Below, piece after piece: positions 34,038 through 42,250 of a stretch of DNA of 64,000 bases. Every line of letters begins with the position of its first letter. Position 1 is the first letter of the stretch. The notes under the pieces are model-generated. The model searched no databases. It was not told the origin of the DNA and was given only the letters and a program-made list of their open reading frames with translations. The position numbers and the translations under genes are program-made. Origin of the DNA: Oscillospiraceae bacterium (lineage in GTDB: Bacteria > Bacillota > Clostridia > Oscillospirales > Ruminococcaceae); the NCBI GenBank assembly GCA_018380115.1, contig JAGZUF010000013.1, forward strand, positions 1-64,000, read 5' to 3'.

Positions 34038-35437
34038 GGTGCCGTCCCCCTCTGCAGGGACAGGCGCACAGTGGTGCCCCGGCCCACCTCGCTTTCAAAT
34101 TCCAGCGCAGTGTGGTGTGCGGCGGCGATGCGCTGGCACAGCGCCAGCCCCAGGCCGGATCCGTTCTGTGCCCGCGCGCGGGATTTATCCACCATATAAA
34201 ACGGCTCGGTGATGCGCCCAAGCTCACTTTCCGGGATGCCGCGGCCCTTGTCCTGTACAAACAGCACGATGCCGGTGCCCTGTGCTTCAAACCCCACATG
34301 GACAGGGCTGCCGGGCTTTGAAGCGCGCACGGCATTCACTGCGAGGTTATACAAAAGGTCTGCCAGAAGGGGCCTGTCTGCCATCACCCGTATGCCGCGG
34401 GCATCTGCGAAGGCGACGCTTGCCCCCTCAAGCCCGGCGCAGGCGTGGCGCACATCGCTGAACACAGCCGCCAGCGGCACGCTTTCCAGCACGGGACCCT
34501 CGCGGCCAAGGCGCATCAGCTCCAGCAGCTTCAGGCTCAGCGTCTCCAGCCGCTTTGTCTCGTGATACACATAGTCGGCCGCCTTTTCGCGTGCGCCCTG
34601 GCCGATGTCGCGGCTGCGAAGAAGGTCCGCGTAGCCCAGCATGGCCGTCATGGGGGTTTTGATTTCGTGTGTGAAGGCGGCCACAAAATCGTCGCGGCGG
34701 CGCACTTCCTCCGCCAGATTTTCCATGGCGTTCTGCACAGAGGCGGCCATGGCGTCAAAATCGCGGCTCAGGGTGCCCGCCTCGTCCTGCGTTTGGATAT
34801 TCGTGCGCTGGCCGTACTGCCCGGCCGCGATGCGCGCGGCCGCGGCGGAAAGGCGCTTCAGCGGGCGCAGCAGAAACGTGGTGAAGCCCAGCGTCAGGGC
34901 CGCCGCCGCGCACAGCAGCGCGGCGCACAGCCGCCAGAAGCGGTGAAGCTGGGCTGTGCGCTCGGCATACAGGGCCGAGATGTCGAACACGCTCACCAGC
35001 GTGCCCCGGGCCTCGTTTGCCGAAAGGCTGCCTGCCAGCAGCATATAGGTGCTTTCTCCGGCGGCGCAGAGGGTGTACTGCCCCCCGCCCGCGCGGGCTG
35101 CGCCGATAAGCGCGGTTTTGTCCACAGCCTCCGGTAGGCGGGAATACAGGCTGGCCCAGCCGCTGCTCAACAGAGCGAACTGCGCCTGCGGCATGGCTGC
35201 GGCAACCTCCAGCCCCGCGCTGTGCAGGGCGTTTTCCGGCGCGCCGCCCTCCCGCGCAAGGCGCAGGGCGGCGTCCTGCACAGAGAGCCTCTGCGCTGTG
35301 TGCTGCGCCGCGTTCTGCACGGCGGCGCTTTCCAGCGCCGCGTCAAAATTCTGCGCCACCAGCCGGTAGCCGCCTGCAAGAAACAGCGCGCCCGTCACAG
35401 CCACAAGGCACAGCGTCAGCTTCTGGGCTATTTTCAT
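34034..35437 (-). CDS. Sensor histidine kinase
   Basis: The 467-residue HisKA kinase has TM1 at about 7-27, an extracytoplasmic loop of about 130 residues without a recognised domain, and TM2 at about 162-185. A HAMP region (LRPLKRLSAAAARIAAG) follows. The phosphoacceptor His (about 256) lies in FTHEIKTPMTAMLGY. The N box is YNLAVNAVRAS, and the G boxes are DKGRGIPE and GSGLGLALC. It phosphorylates the response regulator whose gene overlaps it by 4 nt. The large unassigned sensor loop and the coexpressed propeller-like proteins suggest it monitors the envelope or an external ligand. Confidence 0.93.
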   Translation of the reverse strand: MKIAQKLTLCLVAVTGALFLAGGYRLVAQNFDAALESAAVQNAAQHTAQRLSVQDAALRLAREGGAPENALHSAGLEVAAAMPQAQFALLSSGWASLYSRLPEAVDKTALIGAARAGGGQYTLCAAGESTYMLLAGSLSANEARGTLVSVFDISALYAERTAQLHRFWRLCAALLCAAAALTLGFTTFLLRPLKRLSAAAARIAAGQYGQRTNIQTQDEAGTLSRDFDAMAASVQNAMENLAEEVRRRDDFVAAFTHEIKTPMTAMLGYADLLRSRDIGQGAREKAADYVYHETKRLETLSLKLLELMRLGREGPVLESVPLAAVFSDVRHACAGLEGASVAFADARGIRVMADRPLLADLLYNLAVNAVRASKPGSPVHVGFEAQGTGIVLFVQDKGRGIPESELGRITEPFYMVDKSRARAQNGSGLGLALCQRIAAAHHTALEFESEVGRGTTVRLSLQRGTAP

Positions 35438-36090
35438 GGCATGTCCTCCAGCTCATAGCCGATTTTATATACGGTCTTGATGGCGGCCTGAAGGCCCAGC
35501 TTTTTGCGCAGGCGCTGGATGTGCAGGTCCAGGGTGCGCGAATCCACCTCTGCCTCGTCGCCCCACACGCGCTCGTACAGTGCATTGCGGTACAATACGG
35601 CGTTTTTGTTGCGCATCAGCTCCAGCAAAAGGTCGTATTCGCGCGGGGTAAGCGGCACGGGTGCGCCGTTTTTGCACACGGTGCGGCGCACAGGGTCCAG
35701 CGTGACGCCGCAGGCCTGCAGCACCGTGCGCCCGCGCCCGGTGCGGCGCAGTGCGGCCTCCACGCGGGCCACGAGCTCGGCGGGCTCGAAGGGCTTGCAG
35801 ATATAATCCTGCGCGCCGGCGGCAAGGCCCTTTACGCGCTGGGCGACGTCTGTCTTTGCAGTGAGAAAGATAACGGGCGTTTCGTCGCCGATAAAGGTTT
35901 TCAGCTCATAGCCGTCATGGTCCGGCAGCATCACGTCCAGAACCACCAGCGCCCAGCGCCCGGCTTCAATGAGGTCTGCCGCCTCGGCGCCGGAATAGGC
36001 GGCCCTGCAGCGGTAACCTGCGTTTTCCAGCGCCAGGCACACAAGGTCTGCAATGGCATGCTCGTCGTCCACGACTAAAATGGGTTCCAT
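35434..36090 (-). CDS. OmpR/PhoB-type response regulator
   Basis: The 218-residue regulator has an acidic pair DDE (8-10), the phosphoacceptor Asp 52 in VVLDVMLPDHDG, switch Thr 77, and Lys 99 in CKPFEPAEL. The C-terminal winged helix (about 122-215) has LTPREYDLLLELMRNKN and DSRTLDLHIQRLRKKLG. It is the first gene of the operon, followed by the kinase, the anchored protein and the three propeller-like proteins. Its targets may include its own operon; the upstream TTGTAACAA palindrome (36135-36143) is a candidate site. Confidence 0.94.
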   Translation of the reverse strand: MEPILVVDDEHAIADLVCLALENAGYRCRAAYSGAEAADLIEAGRWALVVLDVMLPDHDGYELKTFIGDETPVIFLTAKTDVAQRVKGLAAGAQDYICKPFEPAELVARVEAALRRTGRGRTVLQACGVTLDPVRRTVCKNGAPVPLTPREYDLLLELMRNKNAVLYRNALYERVWGDEAEVDSRTLDLHIQRLRKKLGLQAAIKTVYKIGYELEDMP

Positions 36091-36164
36091 GTGTACGTCC
36101 CCTTCCTGCGGATGCTGCCTTCAGTATAACACACATTGTAACAAAGTTTTATCTGCCCGCCGAA

Positions 36165-36203
36165 AAGGAAAAGCGCCTCTGTCCTGTGAACAGAGGCGCT
36201 TTT
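36165..36203 (-). terminator. Intrinsic terminator of the purine permease gene
   Basis: AAAAGCGCCTCTGT (36169-36182) pairs with ACAGAGGCGCTTTT (36190-36203). It lies directly after the permease stop on the minus strand. Confidence 0.88.
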
Positions 36204-36215
36204 GGAAAGCGTATG

Positions 36216-37586
36216 TCAGATAACGAGCGTGACAATGCGGATGACGAACAGGGCGAACACAATCCACATAACAGGGTGGATGTCGCGGATTTTGCCGCGC
36301 ACGATGCGCAGCACCATCCACGTCAGCACGCCGAACATGATGCCGTTGGCAATGGAGTAGGTGAAGGGCATCATGATAATGGCCACAAAGGCGCCCAGCA
36401 CATCGGCCATATCGCCCTCGAACTTTACCTTCAGCACGCTGGACATCATAAACATGCCCACAATGATGAGCGCAGGGGCGGTGGCGAAGCTGGGAATGGC
36501 GCCGAAAATGGGCCACAGGAACATGGCCAGCAGGAACAGCACTGCGGTGGTGAGGCTGGTGAGGCCTGTGCGGCCGCCTTCGGCCACGCCGGCAGAGCTC
36601 TCTACATAGCTGGTGACGGTGGAAGTGCCCAGGCAGGCGCCGGCCACGGTACCGATGGCGTCGGCCATCAGGGCCTTGCCCACGCGGGGCAGCTTGCCTT
36701 CCTTATCCAGCATATTGCCCTTGGCCGCCACACCAATCAGCGTGCCCACAGTGTCGAACAGGTCTACGAACAGGAAGGCGAACACAATCACCGCGAACTC
36801 GGCGGCGTTCGTCAGCATGTAGCTGAAGTCGAATTTAAAGGCAGTGTCGCCCAAAGCGGCAAAGTTAGGCAGGAAATCGGCTGCGCCCGTGATCTGCGGA
36901 ATGACGGAGTACACGCCCGCTTCCACATCTACGACGTACCAGCCGGTCAGCTCGGCCACGATGCCCAGCACCCATGTGATGAGAATGCCCCACAGAATGG
37001 CGCCCTTCACGCCGAAGTACAGCATGGCGCCGATGATGACGACGCCGATAAGCGCCAGCGCCACCTGCGGCGTGGCAATGTCGCCCAGCGCCACGCGCGT
37101 GGAGGCGTCGGCTGCGGCGATACCCGCATTCTGCAGGCCAATGAAGGTGATGAACAGGCCAATGCCCGTGGTGATGCCGTATTTCAGGTTTTCCGGGATG
37201 CAGTTCACCAGCGTCTCGCGGAATTTGAACGCAGAGAGGATGATGAAGATGATGCCCTCCACCAGAATGGCAGTGAGGGCGATTTGCCAGGCGTTGGGGT
37301 TGTCGCCCATTTCACCCAGACAGATGGTATAAGCAAAGTAGGCGTTCAGGCCCATGCCGGATGCCAGGGCAATGGGGTAGTTGGCAAGCAGCGCCATGAT
37401 GATGGTGCCTGCGGCGGCGGCCAGCGCCGTGGCCATAAACACGCCCTGGCTGTTCATACCTGTCGCGCCCAGCATGTTGGGGTTCACGGCAAGGATGTAC
37501 GCCATTGCAAGGAAGGTGGTGATACCCGCTAGAACTTCTGTTTTCACAGTGGTACCATTTTCTTTCAGATGAAAGAATTTTTCCAT
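36216..37586 (-). CDS. NCS2/AzgA-type purine (hypoxanthine/guanine/adenine) permease
   Basis: The 456-residue transporter has the AzgA/PbuG-type N-terminus EVLAGITTFLAMAYILAVNPN, then SGMGLNAYFAY, GLFITFIGLQNAGI, and FLFVDLFDTVGTLIGVA. About 12-14 membrane helices fit the NCS2 elevator fold. It imports purine bases with protons. The ATG at 37586 has GAGGAGG 8 nt upstream. The long leader carries a purine-aptamer-like element and a terminator, which matches regulation of pbuG in bacilli and supports the substrate class. Confidence 0.92.
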   Translation of the reverse strand: MEKFFHLKENGTTVKTEVLAGITTFLAMAYILAVNPNMLGATGMNSQGVFMATALAAAAGTIIMALLANYPIALASGMGLNAYFAYTICLGEMGDNPNAWQIALTAILVEGIIFIILSAFKFRETLVNCIPENLKYGITTGIGLFITFIGLQNAGIAAADASTRVALGDIATPQVALALIGVVIIGAMLYFGVKGAILWGILITWVLGIVAELTGWYVVDVEAGVYSVIPQITGAADFLPNFAALGDTAFKFDFSYMLTNAAEFAVIVFAFLFVDLFDTVGTLIGVAAKGNMLDKEGKLPRVGKALMADAIGTVAGACLGTSTVTSYVESSAGVAEGGRTGLTSLTTAVLFLLAMFLWPIFGAIPSFATAPALIIVGMFMMSSVLKVKFEGDMADVLGAFVAIIMMPFTYSIANGIMFGVLTWMVLRIVRGKIRDIHPVMWIVFALFVIRIVTLVI

Positions 37587-37646
37587 GGTGTTTCCTCCTC
37601 TAAAAAGATACACAACATATTCAAAACGGGGCTTTCCCGCCTTGGC

Positions 37647-37692
37647 AAAAAAGAAACCCGGGCACCGCCCCGCCGCAAGGGGCCTGCCCGGG
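37647..37692 (-). terminator. Leader terminator upstream of the purine permease
   Basis: CCCGGGCA and TGCCCGGG arms (37657-37692) are followed on the minus strand by TTTCTTTTTT, and lie before the permease ribosome site. It is the expected expression platform for the upstream aptamer. Confidence 0.82.
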
Positions 37693-37737
37693 AAACACAA
37701 ACGCACCCCGCGCACAGCGCAGGGGAACGGAAGGTTT

Positions 37738-37806
37738 GCCGCCAATAGCCGGGCAGGGGTGTCCGCTAGAAACTGCCGGCCCATCCTGCCGGCGATATAT
37801 TGGTGC
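37738..37806 (-). promoter_or_regulatory. Purine-riboswitch-like aptamer
   Basis: Read on the minus strand, P1 arms CCAATA (37803-37798) and TATTGG (37747-37742) enclose a three-way junction. P2 is GCCGGC/GCCGGC with loop AGGATGG. The J2/3-like segment AGTTTCTA follows, then a third stem CGGACA/TGCCCG with loop CCCC, and J3/1 GCTAT. The UUUCUA core, GG-containing L2 and CC-containing L3 match guanine/adenine riboswitches. The P3 loop and the J2/3 end (AGC, not ACC) diverge. The aptamer span (62 nt) and the downstream terminator support it. Confidence 0.6.
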
Positions 37807-37862
37807 AATTCTATTTTTTTCGCACAACATGTAGTGCAGTATTTTGAAAAAAGAACATTCTT

Positions 37863-37892
37863 ATTATAGCGCTGTCCAAAAACGTTTGGCAA
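37863..37892 (-). promoter_or_regulatory. Promoter of the purine permease with an AAACGTTT palindrome
   Basis: TTGCCA (37892-37887), an 18-nt spacer and TATAAT (37868-37863) are seen on the minus strand. CCAAA-AACG-TTTGG (37876-37889), a LacI-family-like palindrome, overlaps the -35 and spacer. Confidence 0.72.
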
Positions 37893-37970
37893 GGTGTGAT
37901 TTTGACGAAATTTGCGCGCATTTGACACACGAAACCAGCGAAGAGAGCAAACTGTGCGCCCACGGCGGAT

Positions 37971-37999
37971 TTGACAGGCGGCGCGGTACAGGCTATGAT
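37971..37999 (+). promoter_or_regulatory. Promoter of the diacylglycerol-kinase-like gene
   Basis: TTGACA (37971-37976), a 17-nt spacer and TATGAT (37994-37999) lie about 35 nt before the probable start. Confidence 0.78.
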
Positions 38000-38033
38000 A
38001 AAAAAGTATTCTGCATAAAGGGGGCTGGCAGCC

Positions 38034-38933
38034 ATCGGAAGGCCGGTTCTGTTCATTTACAATACCCAGGCGGGAAAAAACGGCATCACGGCAAAATTGG
38101 ACGCCGTGCTGAAGGCGCTGTATGAAAACGGGTTCGACATCACGGTGTGCCCTGTGGGCACGCAGCGCGACGCGCAGGAGCTTTTGGCACAGCAGGGCGG
38201 GCGGTATGACGCCGTGCTGTGTGCAGGCGGCGACGGCACGCTTCACCACACGGTGAACGCTATGGCACAGGCCGGGCTGGGGCTGCCGGTGGGTTACCTG
38301 CCTGCGGGCTCTACCAACGATTTTGCCGCCAGCGCGGGCCTGAGCGAAGATATGGCAGAGGGCTGTGCGCGCATAGCCTCCCTGCGCGAGACAAGGCTGG
38401 ACCTGGGCGATTTCTGCGGCCGGCGCTTTTGCTATGTGGCCGCGTTCGGCATGTTTACAGATGTCTCTTATTCCACGCCGCGCCAGGCCAAGAACCTTCT
38501 GGGCCACATGGCCTATATTCTGGAGGGCGTCAAACGGCTGAACCTGTTTCAAAGCTGGCACGCCCGCGTCCGGGCAGCGGGCTTCTGTATGGAGGACGAT
38601 TTCTGGTACGGGTCATTCACGAACACACGCTCAGTGGGAGGCTTCGGCTTCCCCAATGCGGATAAGGTTCAGCTGGATGACGGCGAATTTGAGGTGATGC
38701 TGGTGCGCAGCCCCAAAAGCCTGGCCGAGCTGAACACACTGGCGGCAAGGCTGGTGCGGCAGGAGTTTGACGGCAGAGACCTTGTATTTCTGCACGCGAA
38801 AGAGCTGCAGGTGACGTTCGGCGCCCCTGTGCCATGGACGCTGGACGGCGAGTTCGGCGGCGAAGTGCAGCAGGCGCAGCTTTCGGTGCTGCCCGGCGCA
38901 CTGCGCCTTTTGGGCGCGGCGGAGGAAAAATGA
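38034..38933 (+). CDS. Diacylglycerol kinase family lipid kinase (YegS/DgkB-like)
   Basis: From 38034 the product is 299 residues, normal for the family, with FIYNTQAGKNG at the first beta strand, GGDGTLHHTVNAM (nucleotide loop), GSTNDFAAS, and DGEFGG near the end. It probably phosphorylates a membrane lipid such as diacylglycerol. No ATG, GTG or TTG fits the N-terminus. AAAGGGGG (38017-38024) sits 9 nt before an ATC codon at 38034, and an in-frame TAA lies just upstream at 38016. The first standard start, TTG at 38097, would remove the NTQAGKNG motif. An AUC start or a base error is therefore likely. Confidence 0.85.
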   Translation: MGRPVLFIYNTQAGKNGITAKLDAVLKALYENGFDITVCPVGTQRDAQELLAQQGGRYDAVLCAGGDGTLHHTVNAMAQAGLGLPVGYLPAGSTNDFAASAGLSEDMAEGCARIASLRETRLDLGDFCGRRFCYVAAFGMFTDVSYSTPRQAKNLLGHMAYILEGVKRLNLFQSWHARVRAAGFCMEDDFWYGSFTNTRSVGGFGFPNADKVQLDDGEFEVMLVRSPKSLAELNTLAARLVRQEFDGRDLVFLHAKELQVTFGAPVPWTLDGEFGGEVQQAQLSVLPGALRLLGAAEEK

Positions 38934-38970
38934 CTGCGGCGGTGACCGTTGTGTTTGGGCGCAGGAACAG

Positions 38971-39017
38971 AAAAAGCAGCGCGCCCCGGTTTTTGACCGG
39001 GGCGCGCTGTTCTTTTT
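38971..39017. terminator. Bidirectional terminator
   Basis: CAGCGCGCCCCGGT (38977-38990) pairs with ACCGGGGCGCGCTG (38996-39009). Poly-T on the plus side and poly-A on the other serve both the lipid kinase and the stomatin-like gene. Confidence 0.9.
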
Positions 39018-39040
39018 TGAAAGAAGAGGGGCCGGGGGCT

Positions 39041-39937
39041 TTACTTTGCGTCGGTGACGAATTCCTTCGCACTGGCAAGCGTGGCGGCCAGATCCTGCAT
39101 GTTGCTGGGAACAATCAGCTTGGTGGCCTTGCCGTCCGCAACCTTTTCCAGCGCCTCGAAGCTCTTCAGCGTCAGCACCTTCTGGCTGGGCGCAGCCTCG
39201 TTCAAAAGTTTGATGGAATCGGCAAGGGCGCGCTGCACCTCCATAATGGCCTGCGCCTCGCCCTGTGCCTCGCGGATGCGCTGCTCGCGCACGGCATCGG
39301 CGCGCAGGATGGTGGATTCTTTCTCGCCCTCTGCCACAAGGATGGCGCTGCGCTTTTCGCCCTCGGCGCGCAGGATGCTCTCGCGGCGCTCGCGCTCAGC
39401 GCGCATCTGCTTTTCCATGGCTTCCTGAATATCGCGCGGCGGAATGATGTTTTTTACCTCCACGCGGTTCACCTTGATGCCCCACTTGTCGGTGGCCTCG
39501 TCCAGAATGGCTGTGATTTTGGCGTTGATGACGTCGCGGCTGGTGAGGGTGTGGTCCAGCTCCATCTCGCCGATGATATTGCGCAGCGTGGTGGCCGTGA
39601 GGTTCTCAATGGCGGAAAGCGGGCGCTCGACACCATAGGTAAACAGCTTGGCGTCCGTGATTTGGAAGAACACCACAGTGTCTATCTGCATGGTGACGTT
39701 GTCGCGCGTGATGACAGGCTGGGGCTTAAAATCCACCACCTGCTCTTTCAGCGAAACCTTTTTGGCCACGCGGTCGATAAATGGCACTTTCATGTGGAAG
39801 CCCGCCGTCCAGGTGCCGAAATAGACGCCCATGCGCTCCAGCACATAGACATAGGCCTGCGGTACGATGGCGATGTTGGAGATCAGGATAATCAGCGCAA
39901 TGGCCAGCAGCACCAGCAATACGATTAAAAATGGCAT
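39041..39937 (-). CDS. SPFH/Band 7 (stomatin/QmcA-like) membrane protein
   Basis: The 298-residue protein has one N-terminal membrane helix (about 3-22) followed by an SPFH domain: VPQAYVYVLERMGVYFGTWTAGFH, VDFKPQPVITRDNVTMQIDTVVFF, LRNIIGEMELDHTLTSRD. A long Glu/Arg/Ala-rich coiled coil (about 175-235) then builds oligomers. It organises membrane microdomains. It follows nfeD on the same strand (64 nt gap), the usual stomatin-NfeD operon. There is no catalytic role. A good ribosome site AGGAGGAA lies before the ATG. Confidence 0.95.
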   Translation of the reverse strand: MPFLIVLLVLLAIALIILISNIAIVPQAYVYVLERMGVYFGTWTAGFHMKVPFIDRVAKKVSLKEQVVDFKPQPVITRDNVTMQIDTVVFFQITDAKLFTYGVERPLSAIENLTATTLRNIIGEMELDHTLTSRDVINAKITAILDEATDKWGIKVNRVEVKNIIPPRDIQEAMEKQMRAERERRESILRAEGEKRSAILVAEGEKESTILRADAVREQRIREAQGEAQAIMEVQRALADSIKLLNEAAPSQKVLTLKSFEALEKVADGKATKLIVPSNMQDLAATLASAKEFVTDAK

Positions 39938-40001
39938 AACAAAATTCCTCCTGGTAATATTTTATAAAAAATTACGGTTTGTAGTGAATAAGGGCGGGCC
40001 G

Positions 40002-40454
40002 CTACACGGCGCGCGTACTGCTGCCGGCGGAGGGGCGCAGCACCAGCGTGGTGCCCTCCACGGCTACCACTTCGGCCAGCTGGCCCTCAGCCAGCGGCAC
40101 ATCGCAGCGCGCGGCCCAATCCACACCCGACAGGCGTGCCCGCCCGGGGCGCGCGGGCTCTACGGCGGCAATTACCTCGGCTGTCTGGCCCACATTGCGG
40201 TCTGCGTTTGTGGGCACGGCGGCTTTGGCATCTTTTTTGCGCACCAGCGGCCGCATCAGAATCAGGCACAAAAGGCTCACCACCAGAAATACGGCGGTTT
40301 GTGCCACCGCATTGGGCACGAAGGCGCTGAACAGCAGCGCCGCTGCGGCCCCCGCGCAAAACCAGATGGAGACGAGCGTGGTGGTGGCGGCTTCAACTGC
40401 GATGAATACAATAAGCAGGACTAGCCAGACGATGCTGGCAATAGTAAACGACAT
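40002..40454 (-). CDS. NfeD family protein
   Basis: The 150-residue protein has two to three N-terminal membrane helices (about 4-22, 26-45, 50-68) and a C-terminal OB-fold (about 88-145) with GQTAEVIAAVEPARPGRARLSGVDWAA, the NfeD signature. It is the short NfeD1b-type without the ClpP-like protease. It forms a complex with SPFH proteins, and the stomatin-like gene follows directly. AAGGAAGGGAG precedes the ATG. Confidence 0.92.
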   Translation of the reverse strand: MSFTIASIVWLVLLIVFIAVEAATTTLVSIWFCAGAAAALLFSAFVPNAVAQTAVFLVVSLLCLILMRPLVRKKDAKAAVPTNADRNVGQTAEVIAAVEPARPGRARLSGVDWAARCDVPLAEGQLAEVVAVEGTTLVLRPSAGSSTRAV

Positions 40455-40790
40455 GAGGCTCCCTTCCTTTCTTGGGCGGCGTCTCGCGATTGCCTTATTT
40501 GTATTGTATCAGAAAGCCTTGCAAAGCACAAAGGGAAAAAACGGGCGGTTTTGCCCTGTTTGAGCCCGGAAAGCGAATTTTAAGAACTTTCGTCCCCCGT
40601 GCAAAGCCGGGCGCGCCCAAGCGTGACTGGGCGCGCCCGGGCGGCAGAACACCTGTTTCCGCGCCCGCCGCGAAAAAAGAGCATAAGGCGTAATGCGGGG
40701 CGCTTGTTTGCCCTGTAAGTTATGTTATAATGAAAAAAAGACAGAGGCCGCCTGCTTTTTCGCGTTTGGGCGGCAGAAGGGGGGCGTTAT
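40455..40790. other. Divergent intergenic region with a GC-rich hairpin
   Basis: No gene is seen. A 13-bp stem CCGGGCGCGCCCA/TGGGCGCGCCCGG (40608-40641) stands without a T-run. The plus-strand promoter of the zinc-ribbon cluster is at its right end. An nfeD promoter is not clear (TACAAT on the minus strand near 40501-40506). Confidence 0.5.
40704..40731 (+). promoter_or_regulatory. Promoter of the zinc-ribbon cluster
   Basis: TTGTTT (40704-40709), a 16-nt spacer and an extended -10 TGTTATAAT (40723-40731) are followed by the first cluster gene about 60 nt later. Confidence 0.7.
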
Positions 40791-42227
40791 ATGTTCTGCA
40801 CTCATTGTGGCGCACATCTTACAGGGGGCGAGCGCTTTTGTCCCGGCTGCGGGGCGGCCCTGCAGCCGGCGGAAGCCGCGAGGCCCGGTGTGCAGCAGCC
40901 GCTGCCTGCCGCGCCGCAGGGCCCGGCAGGGCAGGGCTGGCAGCAGCCCGCATATGCAGGCTATATGCCAAGCCGGCCGCCCAGAGCTGCAAGAACACCC
41001 TGGCCGGATGCATATTATGTGCAGGAGTTTGAGAAGGTGGCCGCCACGGGGAAGGGCAGCTTCAACTGGGCCGCATTTTTCTTCGGGCCGTTCCACTGCC
41101 TGTACCGCGGCTGTGTGCCGCGCTTTCTGAAGCTGTATCTGCCCATATGGGCGGCCGGCATGGCGGCGGCAGTGTTCGTCCAAATGCAGGCGCCTGCGGC
41201 GCTGCACGGCGGGGGCGGCCTGTATGCGCTGGGCCTTGTGCTGAACCTGCTGTGCAGCCTGTGGGGAGTGGGTGTGGGGCTTTACAACGGCTTCACGTTC
41301 AACCGGCATTATTTTGAGCATGTGCGGGGCAATGCCGCGGCCCCCACGCGCCCCGGCCTGATGGGCGTTGCGCTTGCCGTGCAGGCTGTGGTGGGCATTG
41401 TGCTGGCAATGGTGATGCTTGCCGGCCTTGGGGCCGAGCTTGGGCGCGGAATCCGCAGCGGGGTGGGCGGCCTTCTGGACGACAGCATGCCTTACGAGGA
41501 TGTGCAGGGCGGCGGCCACAGCGACCCGCAGGGAAAATACGACGCTCTGTTCTCCGCTATTCTGGACAGCCACGCCGGCGCTGCGGAAACAGTGCAGGAT
41601 TATACCCAGGGCTATACCGTGCCGCGCGCATGGCCCGCTGGCACGCCGAACGACATGATACTTCGCGCTTCGCGCCTGTTTGCAGATGATGATATCAGCC
41701 TTGGCACGTTGGTTTCAGCTATGAATAACACGGTGTGGAGCGAAGAGTATGCGGCCGATGAGGGCACGGACGGCTGGAACAGCCAGCTTTTATACGGCGA
41801 AGTGGGCGAGACGGCGGTGCAGCTTGAATTTTCCCGCAGGGGCGAGCTTGTGAGCATCATTTCCGCCATCACGTATCTGGTGGACGATGATGACCTCAAC
41901 TCTTATTATGAGCTGACACAGGAAGAACTGGCCGCCTTTGTGCAGTGGCTGTATGAGCAGGCGGGCACACAGGGCGGCGGAATGGCCGCGCGTGTGCGCG
42001 GCATCTGGGCGGACGGCGCCGGGCAGCAGCTTCAAATTACGCCTGGTATGCTTGGCGGTGAAGGCTGTGAGCTGTGGTTTGTGGAAAACGGCGCCCTTGT
42101 GCTGCGGCTGGACAGCGGCGCATACCGGCGGCTGGTGCTTTCTCAGGGCGACACGGTGCTCACCGTCAGTGAATGTGATGAAGACGGCGCGGAAACTGCG
42201 CCGGGAAGTGTCTATTATAAAATGTGA
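40791..42227 (+). CDS. Zinc-ribbon / DUF2628-like membrane protein (paralogue 1)
   Basis: The 478-residue protein has an N-terminal zinc ribbon MFCTHCGAHLTGGERFCPGCG (CxxC pairs at about 3-6 and 18-21). A Pro/Ala/Gln-rich linker runs to about 75, then FNWAAFFFGPFHCLYRGCVPRFLKLY resembles the start of DUF2628. Three to four membrane helices follow (about 115-135, 140-165, 195-225). The exported C-terminal half (about 245-478) is acidic, with VSAMNNTVWSEEYAADEG and a final beta-rich RGIWADGAGQQLQITPG. It is the first of three tandem paralogues. Function is unknown. A cytoplasmic metal-binding head with an external sensor tail is a structural inference. Confidence 0.8.
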   Translation: MFCTHCGAHLTGGERFCPGCGAALQPAEAARPGVQQPLPAAPQGPAGQGWQQPAYAGYMPSRPPRAARTPWPDAYYVQEFEKVAATGKGSFNWAAFFFGPFHCLYRGCVPRFLKLYLPIWAAGMAAAVFVQMQAPAALHGGGGLYALGLVLNLLCSLWGVGVGLYNGFTFNRHYFEHVRGNAAAPTRPGLMGVALAVQAVVGIVLAMVMLAGLGAELGRGIRSGVGGLLDDSMPYEDVQGGGHSDPQGKYDALFSAILDSHAGAAETVQDYTQGYTVPRAWPAGTPNDMILRASRLFADDDISLGTLVSAMNNTVWSEEYAADEGTDGWNSQLLYGEVGETAVQLEFSRRGELVSIISAITYLVDDDDLNSYYELTQEELAAFVQWLYEQAGTQGGGMAARVRGIWADGAGQQLQITPGMLGGEGCELWFVENGALVLRLDSGAYRRLVLSQGDTVLTVSECDEDGAETAPGSVYYKM

Positions 42228-42250
42228 GAAAGAGGAACGGAGGATGGATG

